A stretch of DNA of 64,000 nt from Thermoanaerobacterium butyriciformans (GCF_017874545.1 NZ_JAGGLT010000019.1:1-64000); one strand, 5' to 3'. Shown: positions 53,927-61,293, counted from the stretch's first letter. The notes: generated from the sequence alone by a model not told the origin. Translations and numbers: made by a program.

Positions 53927-54874
53927 CTAGAAAATAAATTTAACAACCTTCATATAATATGAAGAACCTGATATTCCCAATAGCTCTAAAATTATCATAG
54001 CCAAAAAAATTAACAAAGATATTAAGATAGGCCATTGAAGTAGTATCCTTAAATCATCGCTTAATGTTGTAGTGCTGTGAATAATGTATGGATTTGTAGT
54101 CTTAATAAGCTTTTTAAGAAGTATATATAGAAACATTCCCGCAATTAGTGCTATAAATGCATATACAACGACAGATACAAATGGTATATTCATTTTTACC
54201 AGCGTTCCCGGCTTTGGACTTATTTCTTTTGATACATTATACGACACGTATTGTATTACTAATACAAGTGTATTATTTGTAAAATGTCCTAACACCGAAG
54301 CGTATATAGAATCAGTCCTGTGTACAAGAAATCCCAACAGACATCCTAAAAAGACAACACTTAAAAAATTCTGCACATTCAGGTGCAATACAGCAAACAT
54401 TAAGCCTGATATTACTACAGCTTTTATAGACCCTCTCATTTCATAACTTCTTAATATAAGTCCTCTTGTAAGTATTTCTTCGCACAAAGCAGCGCTACCC
54501 GATACGATTAATATCTGCTTTATCAGCCCTCCAATATTACTTGCAGCACTTATTGGGGGAATCGGTATCTTGCCAAACTTGCTTAAAAAGTAATTTGTCA
54601 AAATGCTAAAAAAACTGGATACAAACATACCGCATATCATTATCAATATTATCAAAAATATATGCTTCGATTCGAGCTTATTAAATCTCAATACATATTT
54701 CAAATCGTATTTTTTAAAAAGCAAAAAAAGTACAACAGGCAGCAAAACGATACCAAACTCTGTTATGATAAGTCCTACGTACAATGATTTTCTTTGAACG
54801 TATGAACCTACAAAAACGAATAAAACTAATATTAGCAAATAGATCTTATTAGCATCTTTTTCAGACGGCCTCAT
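53927..54874 (-). CDS. CPBP-family intramembrane metalloprotease
   Basis: A 315-residue multi-span membrane protein (about eight spans) with the CPBP/Abi motifs: EEILTRGLILRSYE (catalytic EExxxR), FAVLHLN and HFTNNTLVLV with the metal-binding histidines. Family members include CAAX prenyl proteases and bacteriocin-immunity-type proteins; the substrate is unknown. The ATG at 54874 (MRPSEKDAN) is chosen because AAAAGGAG is 7 nt upstream; upstream ATGs lack an SD. Confidence 0.88.
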   Translation of the reverse strand: MRPSEKDANKIYLLILVLFVFVGSYVQRKSLYVGLIITEFGIVLLPVVLFLLFKKYDLKYVLRFNKLESKHIFLIILIMICGMFVSSFFSILTNYFLSKFGKIPIPPISAASNIGGLIKQILIVSGSAALCEEILTRGLILRSYEMRGSIKAVVISGLMFAVLHLNVQNFLSVVFLGCLLGFLVHRTDSIYASVLGHFTNNTLVLVIQYVSYNVSKEISPKPGTLVKMNIPFVSVVVYAFIALIAGMFLYILLKKLIKTTNPYIIHSTTTLSDDLRILLQWPILISLLIFLAMIILELLGISGSSYYMKVVKFIF

Positions 54875-54994
54875 ACCAAAACTCCTTTTCATTTTGTCTA
54901 CAATAGATTTTACCATACATATATTGAAAATGTAAGAATAAAAAAATCTATTTTTCACAAAATATTTTTGTAAAAATTATTGGAGGTGTCATTT

Positions 54995-55405
54995 ATGAGC
55001 TTAATAAAATGGCGCGGCAGCGACATGTGGCCAGATTTTAATTTTGATTTTAATCTACCTGGATTGTCAAATATATTTGCACGCCCCAGAATAGATATTA
55101 CAGAATCCGAAACTGAAATTACAGCGACAGCCGAATTGCCTGGTGTTGACAAAAAAGACATAGAAATAAGCGTTCACGACGATATACTTGAGATAAAGGG
55201 GCAGACTTCAAAAGAATCCGAAAGAAAGAATCAAAGCTACTATTTAAACGAAAGGTATTATGGTTCATTTGAAAGAAGAATAGGACTTCCCGCTGAAGTA
55301 GACTCAGAAAGGACAACTGCAAAATTTGAAAACGGCATATTGACCATCGTAATGCCAAAATTGCATCCAGATAAGCCAAAGGGTAGAAAAATAGATATAC
55401 AATAA
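54995..55405 (+). CDS. Small heat-shock protein, Hsp20/alpha-crystallin
   Basis: A 136-residue ATP-independent holdase chaperone. N-terminal WPDFNFDFNLPGLSNIF, then the alpha-crystallin domain (about residues 35-130; TATAELPGVDKKDIEISVHD, YYGSFERRIGLP, FENGILTIVMPK) and a short C-terminal tail ending GRKIDIQ. The ATG at 54995 follows GGAGGTG. It has its own terminator. Confidence 0.95.
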   Translation: MSLIKWRGSDMWPDFNFDFNLPGLSNIFARPRIDITESETEITATAELPGVDKKDIEISVHDDILEIKGQTSKESERKNQSYYLNERYYGSFERRIGLPAEVDSERTTAKFENGILTIVMPKLHPDKPKGRKIDIQ

Positions 55406-55412
55406 AAAATAA

Positions 55413-55455
55413 AGCCAGACACAGGACACCTGTGTTTGGCTATAATATTTTTTGT
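55413..55455 (+). terminator. Terminator of the hsp20 gene
   Basis: AGCCAGACACAGG pairs with CCTGTGTTTGGCT (13 bp, one G:U) around ACA; a T6 run follows within 10 nt. Confidence 0.85.
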
Positions 55456-55524
55456 GGCAAAGAAAATATCTCAAACGCTGTTTGTTGTAAATAGCTTTTA
55501 TAAAATTTTTAAACGAAATACCGA

Positions 55525-55553
55525 TTGTATTGTATTTCATAATATTGTATAAT
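55525..55553 (+). promoter_or_regulatory. Promoter of the MNT-HEPN module
   Basis: TTGTAT (55525-55530), a 17-nt spacer, TATAAT (55548-55553). The spacer and flanks contain an imperfect AT-rich dyad that could be an autoregulatory site. Confidence 0.6.
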
Positions 55554-55584
55554 CAATCTAAAGAACAACACTTGGAGGCATATC

Positions 55585-55884
55585 ATGAAATTAGATCTAG
55601 ATGATAAAATAATAGATTCAATTAAATTTATAGGTGAAAAATATAATGATATTGATAAAATAGTAATATATGGTTCAAGAGCAAGAGGAGATAATAGAAA
55701 GACCAGTGATATAGATATTGCCGTATATTGCAAAGATAACTACAATAAAGGCGCAATTTATTGCGATTTAGATGATATAAATACTCTATTGAAACTTGAT
55801 ATAGTCTTTATAAATGATAATACTGACAAAAAGTTATTAGATAATATTAACCGGGATGGTGTTATTGTATATGAAAAGCAATAA
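55585..55884 (+). CDS. MntA-type minimal nucleotidyltransferase (antitoxin)
   Basis: A 99-residue nucleotidyltransferase with the catalytic motif VIYGSRARGD (about residues 30-39) and SDIDIAV (about 44-50), whose aspartates bind metal; a third Asp follows in KLDIVFIND. In MNT-HEPN systems this protein is the antitoxin, which adds AMP to a tyrosine of the HEPN partner. GGAGG lies 8 nt before the ATG. The end overlaps the HEPN gene by 14 bp, typical of this operon type. Confidence 0.88.
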   Translation: MKLDLDDKIIDSIKFIGEKYNDIDKIVIYGSRARGDNRKTSDIDIAVYCKDNYNKGAIYCDLDDINTLLKLDIVFINDNTDKKLLDNINRDGVIVYEKQ

Positions 55885-56269
55885 TAAACTTGAAAATTTT
55901 ATAAAAGCATTAGATAGATTAAAAGAAGGCTTGTTGCAATATGACGAGGAAGACGAACTTCAAAGGGATGGAATAATTCAAAGGTATGAATTTACTTTTG
56001 AACTTGCTTGGAAAACTTTAAAAGAAATCTTTGAAGATGAAGGCTTATTTGGATTAAATTCACCAAAAACCGTATTAAGAGAAGCATATTCTTCAGGGTT
56101 AATTGATGATGAAAAAATATGGCTTAATATGCTTGTAGACAGAAATGCCACATCACACATATATAGCCAAAGTAATGCAATAGAAATATGTAAAAGAATA
56201 AAAGAAATATATGTTGACAAATTAGAAGAGTTAAAAGATAAAATACTTGAGAGATTAAATCAAATATAA
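55871..56269 (+). CDS. HEPN-family toxin (HI0074-like)
   Basis: A 132-residue all-helical HEPN protein of the HI0074 group. It carries R-N-A-T-S-H-I-Y (about residues 96-103), which fits the RX4HXY active site of HEPN RNase toxins, whose tyrosine is the AMPylation target. Other features are YEFTFELAWKTLKEIFEDEG and SPKTVLREAYSSGLI. The start MKSNNKLENF overlaps the MNT gene. Together they form a toxin-antitoxin module in the accessory region. Confidence 0.88.
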   Translation: MKSNNKLENFIKALDRLKEGLLQYDEEDELQRDGIIQRYEFTFELAWKTLKEIFEDEGLFGLNSPKTVLREAYSSGLIDDEKIWLNMLVDRNATSHIYSQSNAIEICKRIKEIYVDKLEELKDKILERLNQI

Positions 56270-56297
56270 ATATTTTGGATTCTACCGATTTGACAAC

Positions 56298-56344
56298 ATT
56301 ATAAACTTCAAACCAACTTTTTGGAAGACTTCGAAATTCAGCAC
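56298..56344 (-). promoter_or_regulatory. Orphan promoter-dyad (P3), remnant copy
   Basis: On the minus strand a degenerate dyad (GTGCTG-AATTT-CGAAGT, 56328-56344) is followed 24 nt later by TATAAT (56298-56303). It aligns base for base with P2 at 59497-59542, but it now points at the 3' end of the HEPN gene, with no target gene. Confidence 0.55.
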
Positions 56345-56351
56345 ATTTTTG

Positions 56352-56694
56352 ATGAAGCAGGCGCCAATATCACCCTTTTTTATCTCCTGATCCTTTATTA
56401 AACATGCTAAATGGTAATTCAGCTACCAGCCCAGAAGATATCCCTAAATAAAGTGAAGCCTGTTCTGGATAAAAGTAATCCAATACGCAAACCCTTCATC
56501 TCGCTTTTGAATTGTAATAATCTTTTAAATAATTCATTATATTATCACTTAATTTAACACTTATGAAAGTTATATTGTTACTTGAAGTTTTATCATATTT
56601 GGGGAACAGTGCATAGCCATTGTAAATATTAATATTTGTTATAATATATCCTTCTTTCAGCTTATTTTCATCCATCACATTTTTTATGAAGTAG
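56352..56694. repeat. Insert of about 320 bp between direct repeats
   Basis: The minus-strand sequences at 56352-56375 and 56671-56694 (GGCRCCTRCTTCATMAAAAA then TGTG) are near-identical 24-nt direct repeats. They correspond to a single sequence in the second cassette (59543-59564). The bases between them have no counterpart there, so they look like an insertion or partial duplication. Confidence 0.6.
56496..56678 (-). CDS. Short ORF of doubtful status (60 codons)
   Basis: Encodes MMDENKLKEGYIITNINIYN... and ends in a helical KDYYNSKAR. No clear SD. It lies inside the insert between the 24-nt direct repeats and downstream of a dyad. It may be a fragment of a lost gene; no family recognised. 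Confidence 0.3.
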   Translation of the reverse strand: MMDENKLKEGYIITNINIYNGYALFPKYDKTSSNNITFISVKLSDNIMNYLKDYYNSKAR

Positions 56695-56711
56695 GTGCCG
56701 ATTTTCGGAAC
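56695..56711. promoter_or_regulatory. Dyad GTGCCG-ATTTT-CGGAAC after the regulator pseudogene
   Basis: A 17-bp dyad in the same place relative to the pseudogene stop as the dyads at 8925 and 59559 are to their regulators. Confidence 0.6.
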
Positions 56712-56717
56712 ATCACC

Positions 56718-56838
56718 CTATAATATATTGCCACGTGTGTTTATAATTCTTGTGCTTATGGCTGTCATTACTATTTTTATGTCATTGTCTTATTCAAATA
56801 TATTACATAACTTATTTAGATGGTTTTTGGCCTTGCAA
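56718..56838 (-). pseudogene. Remnant of the HTH regulator (3' end only)
   Basis: The minus strand reads NHLNKLCNIFE-stop-DNDIKIVMTAIS...IINTRGNIL-stop, clearly the C-terminus of the HTH protein at 59582 (NHLNKLGILFDADNDIKIIM...). An internal stop and the missing 5' part mark it as dead. At about 56838 it joins a sequence matching the ribosome-binding region upstream of the secreted gene at 60397, so a deletion removed a secreted gene and most of the regulator. Confidence 0.85.
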
Positions 56839-57009
56839 ATTTTTCCTCTCGTAATATATAACAAAATTACAATTAAATTTGTTACAGCTTTCTATAAATT
56901 TTTTTATTTTTTCTATAAAAATAGCTCCTTTAAGAGTTATTAATGTATAACTACACGTCTAACACAGCACAACGATGTTGTTATTTATAAAATTTTTTAT
57001 CTGAATCTC

Positions 57010-57105
57010 TTATAGAGGTTTAGTTGATAAAATACGTGCTGAGCACCCCGTAGACATTAAGATTGTCAATATCAAAACTATCATTATTCTGAAATATTTA
57101 TACAT
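57010..57105 (-). CDS. 31-residue putative micro-lipoprotein
   Basis: Encodes MYKYFRIMIVLILTILMSTG, then a cysteine (lipobox STGC, Cys 21) and a 10-residue tail (SARILSTKPL). GGAGG lies 6 nt before the ATG. It is either a very short lipoprotein like lysis or entericidin-type peptides, or the truncated start of a larger lipoprotein gene; no in-frame continuation is seen. It lies about 85 bp downstream of the 57189 gene. Confidence 0.5.
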   Translation of the reverse strand: MYKYFRIMIVLILTILMSTGCSARILSTKPL

Positions 57106-57188
57106 ACTTAACCTCCATGAACACATGCAACATACAAAATTGTTTTGTAATTAATAACTTAGCATCGCTTTTTTCGAAAATGCTGGCA

Positions 57189-57575
57189 CTACCTTTTAGT
57201 AAAAGCAAATAAAATTCCTAAAGCAGCAAATAAAATTAAATACATGGGCTTTAGAAAAATAAAATGAATGGACAAGATTCCGATTATATTCAAAAATATA
57301 AATATAGCATATAATATGAAGGCAATTATGATAGGATAATTAAGCATTTTCAATATTCTTTCAGATAAGTTAATTTTAAGTAAATAAATAAGTAGTATAG
57401 TAATAAAAGACGCCGTAAAAAAATAAAAAAATGGAATTGAAATATATTGATACACTATATCGAAAAATTGATTTATCGGTTTATAATATAATGTTTTCTC
57501 ATAATATCTCATGTATACTAAACTCAGCAAAGCTATTAGAGCAAAAACTCCTTCATGTGACACTCTTCTTTGCAT
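57189..57575 (-). CDS. Four-span membrane protein, unknown function
   Basis: A 128-residue protein with hydrophobic spans at about residues 8-25, 38-65, 78-100 and 103-125 and few charged residues; ends FAFTKR. AAAGGAGGG precedes the ATG. It could be a small integral membrane partner, for example immunity-like, for the secreted proteins encoded upstream, but this is only inferred from location. No family recognised. Confidence 0.55.
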   Translation of the reverse strand: MQRRVSHEGVFALIALLSLVYMRYYEKTLYYKPINQFFDIVYQYISIPFFYFFTASFITILLIYLLKINLSERILKMLNYPIIIAFILYAIFIFLNIIGILSIHFIFLKPMYLILFAALGILFAFTKR

Positions 57576-57860
57576 ACTTTAAACCCTCCTTTTAATTATT
57601 TAAATACATTTATCGCAGGCAATATTTATGGAATAAAATGAAACTACGAGGAGTAAATTATCCATAATATATGCTTTATAGGTTAAATGTGAGCTTCATA
57701 TTTTAAATATTTTTATGCCAAGTAATTCATATTTTCTTACTTTTAGTTTAGCAATCCTTTATTTTTCACTTAGATTTTTAAAAAAATTGTTTTGACAGAT
57801 CGAAGTCATTATAATAAGCGCAATTGGAACACTCAGGATGAAAAGATTATCAATATACTA

Positions 57861-58406
57861 TTATGACGGAAAAGCAATTTCCCTTATTACATAAATTATC
57901 GTTTTCCCAATAATTGTACGTTCTGGGTGTATAAAATAAATATAAATTTTATCAGGAATTTTAGGATTTGGCTTTTTTTGGCTGGAAAGTAATTTAAAGG
58001 TTACTCTGTTATTACTTCTTGCTGGATATCCAAAATAAGAATAACCTTGTTCATTATCGTTTGCTTTTTTTACTAAATAATCAAAATAATTCATAGCTGG
58101 TCCACCACCACTTTCTCCAAACATTGTTGTACCAACCCAATTGCCATTTTCATCATTCCACATTATTGCAACTATATCTTGTATATTTTTGTCTAACTGC
58201 TTTTTAGGTTGCCTCCACGACCATTCTATGTCTATTGTAGGCTCTATCGTGTCATGATTATATTTATAATTTAGGGTTAATCCAATATTCTTTGGTTCAA
58301 TATTATTTTTAATCACGGTTTTATTAATGCTGCACCCAGATATAAATATAAATATTATTATAATTATAACATAAAAATATGTTATTTTTTTACAAGAATA
58401 AAACAA
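57861..58406 (-). CDS. Lipoprotein of unknown function
   Basis: A 181-residue lipoprotein: a long hydrophobic signal (about residues 9-24), lipobox FISGC (Cys about 25), then an extracytoplasmic domain with DIEWSWRQPKKQL, GNWVGTTMFGESGGGPAMNYF and YFIHPERTIIGKTIIY. The domain looks like a beta-sandwich but is not recognised. It starts at TTG with GGGGG 8 nt upstream. It follows the secreted-protein gene at 58525, separated by a hairpin terminator. Confidence 0.6.
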   Translation of the reverse strand: MFYSCKKITYFYVIIIIIFIFISGCSINKTVIKNNIEPKNIGLTLNYKYNHDTIEPTIDIEWSWRQPKKQLDKNIQDIVAIMWNDENGNWVGTTMFGESGGGPAMNYFDYLVKKANDNEQGYSYFGYPARSNNRVTFKLLSSQKKPNPKIPDKIYIYFIHPERTIIGKTIIYVIREIAFPS

Positions 58407-58478
58407 TTACTCAACCCCCTATTTTGTTACTATAATATATATAAAATTACTAACAGTAGATTTAAAATAATATATGAA

Positions 58479-58522
58479 AATTATGTAACTTCTGCTATTT
58501 TAGTAGCAGAAGTTACATAATT
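58479..58522 (-). terminator. Terminator of the 58525 gene
   Basis: AATTATGTAACTTCTGCT and its exact complement form an 18-bp stem with an 8-nt loop; the tail on the minus strand is AT-rich but short of T. Confidence 0.65.
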
Positions 58523-58524
58523 AT

Positions 58525-59388
58525 TTATCTTGACCATGTATATGGGAGGCTCGTTCCTTGCCAATAATTATTTCCTGTTCCAAATGAAAAACTAAGTCCA
58601 CTACTGCTAATAGAAACTGATTGTAATTGAGTTGTATTCCAATCATGTCCTAATGTTGTCTTTAAATATGTGGATCCCGTTCCACTAACAGATATCCATA
58701 CTACAAGTGTTCCAGAATCCCAATTATAGTTATATAACCCAGGAACATTATCGTACCAACATTTATCTTGTGATTTAAATGCAACGCCATATTGATTCCA
58801 ATTCCATGGCGTACTTGTTTTGTACTGACTTAAATTATAATCATATGTAACCAAATACATATTGCTTCGCAAAGTTATTCCCGCCGGGTTTCCAATCCAT
58901 AACCCTATACCATCTAATCCTCCTACACTACCAGGTGCATTAAAATCATACCTCCAATATGGAATGCCTCCACTATCTCTTTTCCATTTAAAACTCGCAT
59001 TTAATACGTAAAGCCCTGTCGCAGGATCATAATATACAGATGGTTCATATATATTTACCTCGTCACTAACAGAATCCTCAATAATACCTGCTGGATTAAT
59101 TATATCAAAACCTTGGCTCTTTAAATATTTATCAATATTTTCTAAATTATTTGTTTTTGATTTTCCATAAGCATCAAATATTCCCTTACTTATATCACTG
59201 GTTCTTTCTTTTATTTGATTTTCATCTGTTATCCAAGGCTTTACGAAGTGCTCACTTGTAAATTCGAATTTTACTCCGTTTTCTTTATTAATAAAAGTTT
59301 GTACTTCATCAGCCTTCGCTGAAATTCCAATTGATAAAGCTAACATTGTACTGATTATACACATAATTAACATGCGTCTTTTTAACAT
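58525..59388 (-). CDS. Secreted protein of unknown function, target of promoter P2
   Basis: A 287-residue exported protein: signal peptide (MLKRRMLIMCIISTMLALSI, cut after SAKA), a charged helical region (about residues 30-100), then an aromatic- and Gly-rich beta domain (YWRYDFNAPGSVGGLDGIGLW, WNWNQYGVAFKSQDKCWYDN, WQGTSLPYTWSR). No catalytic motif or family recognised. GGGAG lies upstream of the ATG. The HTH gene, two dyads and a TATAAT promoter lie immediately upstream, so it is the likely regulated output of that cassette. Confidence 0.65.
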   Translation of the reverse strand: MLKRRMLIMCIISTMLALSIGISAKADEVQTFINKENGVKFEFTSEHFVKPWITDENQIKERTSDISKGIFDAYGKSKTNNLENIDKYLKSQGFDIINPAGIIEDSVSDEVNIYEPSVYYDPATGLYVLNASFKWKRDSGGIPYWRYDFNAPGSVGGLDGIGLWIGNPAGITLRSNMYLVTYDYNLSQYKTSTPWNWNQYGVAFKSQDKCWYDNVPGLYNYNWDSGTLVVWISVSGTGSTYLKTTLGHDWNTTQLQSVSISSSGLSFSFGTGNNYWQGTSLPYTWSR

Positions 59389-59496
59389 TTTCTTTTACTC
59401 TCCCTTTTATAGTTAGTACTACTATTTCGGTACCAAAACAGTATCACTAACTACATTTTTATTAAACATCGAATGGCCATTCGTTTGTTTGACTAC

Positions 59497-59542
59497 ATTA
59501 TAACTCCAAGTCCAACATTTGGGAAGTTCCGAAATTCGGCAC
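59497..59542 (-). promoter_or_regulatory. Predicted activator-dependent promoter of the 58525 gene (P2)
   Basis: Dyad GTTCCGAAATTCGGCAC (59526-59542) lies exactly 23 nt upstream of TATAAT (59497-59502) on the minus strand, placing the dyad centre about 44 bp before the expected start. No consensus -35 box. A further GTACCGAAAT half-site lies in the leader near 59426-59436. Confidence 0.65.
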
Positions 59543-59558
59543 ATTTTTTATGAATTAG

Positions 59559-59575
59559 GTGCCGAATTCCGGCAC
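59559..59575. promoter_or_regulatory. Upstream dyad GTGCCG-AATTC-CGGCAC
   Basis: A perfect inverted repeat (GTGCCGAATTCCGGCAC) just after the HTH gene stop codon, 33 bp from the P2 dyad. Same relation to the regulator as at 8925 and 56695. Confidence 0.65.
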
Positions 59576-59581
59576 ATCATT

Positions 59582-59914
59582 CTATAATATATTGCCATGT
59601 GTGTCTATAATACCTAAGTTTATGGCTGTCATTATTATTTTTATGTCATTGTCTGCGTCAAATAGTATGCCTAATTTATTTAGATGGTTTCTCAAGGTTC
59701 TGTCAGATATGCCTACTTCGTCCATTACTGCTTTCCTTACTCCGTTTCGGACCAATGATGATAGGATAAGCTTATCAGTATCATCGATCTCTCCTCCTAT
59801 GAAAGACATATTTTCACTTCTACATGATATACATTTTTCAAGGTAAATTGCTATGTTTTTTAGAGTAAAGCTCTGCTCTTTTATGCTGGGAATCTTTATT
59901 GCATCATCGTTCAT
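59582..59914 (-). CDS. Short HTH regulator, paralogue of the 8969 protein lacking the sensor
   Basis: A 110-residue protein that aligns along its whole length with the last 110 residues of the GAF-HTH regulator at 8969 (IPSIKEQSFTLKNIAIYLEK; KLILSSLVRNGVRK; VGISDRTLRNHLNKLGILF; GNIL end). The GAF sensor is missing, but the ATG has a good GGAG site 8 nt upstream, so it may be made as a stand-alone DNA-binding protein rather than being a dead fragment. It lies between a secreted gene (59963) and the dyads of P2. Confidence 0.75.
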   Translation of the reverse strand: MNDDAIKIPSIKEQSFTLKNIAIYLEKCISCRSENMSFIGGEIDDTDKLILSSLVRNGVRKAVMDEVGISDRTLRNHLNKLGILFDADNDIKIIMTAINLGIIDTHGNIL

Positions 59915-59962
59915 CAATATCACTCCATCATTTTACTTTTCAGTTAATCGCAATATCCTCTT

Positions 59963-60397
59963 TTAATACCAATGTGCATCGCTTGTATAGTTGGCTTGCT
60001 CTAATTGAACTCCATTTCTATAGACTGTACCTTTCGTGACAAGCCTGTAATAATACCCTTCTTCTACATACCATATTTCACTTATGGAGCAGCTAATATC
60101 TATCGATGTGTTTGACCAGCTTTTGATTGTCACCCAGTTTCCGTTCTTGTACTGTTGAAGATACGCATCAATTCTGATTTTGTCGACGCTGAAAGCATAT
60201 AATACGCTGTCGACAGTTGATTTTCCCATTGATGATATGTCGAATGTGTTAGTAAACTGGGATATGGCTATCCAATTAGGCGTTATTGGACTTGTCACTA
60301 ATTTTTTTGAAATGCCGTCATCCGCAAAACCAGTAGTTGAAAGTGATGTCATCATTATTATTGTCAGCACAAAAATAGACAAGAATTTTTTAAACAC
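59963..60397 (-). CDS. Small secreted protein (possibly DUF6147-like)
   Basis: A 144-residue exported protein: signal peptide (MFKKFLSIFVLTIIMMTSLS, cut near GFA), then a compact beta-type domain with WIAISQFTNTFDISSMGKS, IDAYLQQYKNGNWVTIKSWS and WYVEEGYYYRLVTKGTVYRNG. The pattern resembles the DUF6147 group of small bacillar secreted proteins; this is not certain. The GTG start follows GAGGTG. A promoter TTGACA-17-TATATA lies about 110 bp upstream. The short HTH gene follows about 50 bp downstream and may be co-transcribed. Confidence 0.65.
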   Translation of the reverse strand: MFKKFLSIFVLTIIMMTSLSTTGFADDGISKKLVTSPITPNWIAISQFTNTFDISSMGKSTVDSVLYAFSVDKIRIDAYLQQYKNGNWVTIKSWSNTSIDISCSISEIWYVEEGYYYRLVTKGTVYRNGVQLEQANYTSDAHWY

Positions 60398-60568
60398 ACT
60401 ATCACCTCACAAATTTTTTCCCTTCATAAATATAAGACAAATTAAAATGGATTTCGTTACAGTTTTTTATAAAATTTTTTATCAATTTCAGTATATAAAA
60501 ATTCATTCGAATATTGTCAATTTAGGAACGAAAAAGCATTTTTAGCTCTTAATTTTCCCCAACATAAT

Positions 60569-60597
60569 ATAAAAAATTAAGGACAGAGCATTTTCTA
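60569..60597 (-). terminator. Weak hairpin terminator
   Basis: AAGGATAGAA and TTCTGTCCTT-type arms pair with one mismatch and are followed by AATTTTTT on the minus strand; probably left from the 60652 remnant gene. Confidence 0.5.
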
Positions 60598-60651
60598 TCC
60601 TTATTTTGTAAGTTACATTTGTCAACAGCCTATTATAGATATGCACTATAT

Positions 60652-60785
60652 CTAATTACCTTGAGCAGCATCTACTGTTATAATACCATCCTTAAAATCG
60701 ACTTTATATCCAAATGTTTCACTTATAACCCTTAGGTGTATAACAGCTTCAGAATCCAAATAAAAGATTTTGCCCAATATATTGA
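60652..60785 (-). pseudogene. Remnant of a copper amine oxidase N-terminal (stalk) domain protein
   Basis: The minus strand encodes YLDSEAVIHLRVISETFGYK-VDFKDGIITVDAAQGN-stop, the typical end of a copper-amine-oxidase-like N-terminal domain found in many secreted Firmicute proteins. The upstream part is lost where a transposase fragment on the other strand begins. Confidence 0.7.
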
Positions 60786-61125
60786 AAAGAGCAAAGTTCC
60801 ACCTTTGCTGAATTAGATACCGAGACTATTCTAAATTATTACAATCAGAGATTGCCTATGGAAATATTCTTTAGGCATACAAAAAATAATCTTGGACTAA
60901 ATATGTATCAAGTACGCTCAACAAAATCAATAGATGATTATTATGGCTTATATCATTGATATACCTGTATCTTAAGCTTCAGGCGATGAATATTGCAAAT
61001 TTAGGCAAGGAATAAAAATAGTTTGTAAAGAGGTACAAAAACAGCTTATTCAATGGATATATGAACAAGCTAATAACAACACTGTATCTATTGATGCAAT
61101 TTTTGAACAACTACAATTAGCATAG
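60786..61125 (+). pseudogene. Transposase fragment (IS4/DDE_Tnp type C-terminus), frameshifted
   Basis: The plus strand reads FAELDTETILNYYNQRLPME-IFFRHTKNNLGLNMYQVRSTKSID to a stop at 60957-60959, then continues in another frame from 60988 (EYCKFRQGIKIVCKEVQKQL...FEQLQLA) to 61125. The pattern Y-x-QR-x-P-x-E-x-FF-R-x-TK-NLGLN is that of IS4-like DDE transposases around the catalytic glutamate. The N-terminal half is missing, so it is not functional. Confidence 0.8.
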
Positions 61126-61130
61126 GCGTA

Positions 61131-61277
61131 GTGTATCTGTTTGATGGTAATATTTGCTATCAATTTTTCTCATCTATAGTTGAAAACAAAAAAGTAACAA
61201 GCGAAAATGAAGATACTGCAGATTTTGATGTAAAACCTAACACCACAGTAATATCCTTTAATGATATTGTTGATTAA
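61131..61277 (+). pseudogene. C-terminal fragment, probably of an integrase-type transposase
   Basis: A 48-codon open frame (VYLFDGNICYQFFSSIVENK...TTVISFNDIVD) ending 16 bp before the ATPase gene. Its position directly ahead of an ExeA-like ATPase fits the tail of the Mu/IS481-type integrase that normally precedes such ATPases. There is no start codon context and the rest is gone. Confidence 0.5.
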
Positions 61278-61293
61278 AAAAGAGGTTTTTTAA

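Noticed and set aside
56695-56943. 82-codon plus-strand ORF with hydrophobic product
   Set aside because: It is the opposite-strand shadow of the degenerate HTH regulator tail and upstream region; the same shadow appears at 59559-59846.
57794-57820. TTGACA...TATAAT on the plus strand
   Set aside because: The spacing is 12 nt, too short for a sigma-A promoter, and no ORF follows on that strand.
59497-59575. Sigma-54 promoter reading of the GGCAC elements
   Set aside because: The TGGCAC-N5-TTGCA spacing is not met, the elements are symmetric dyads, and a TATAAT box sits at a fixed distance instead.
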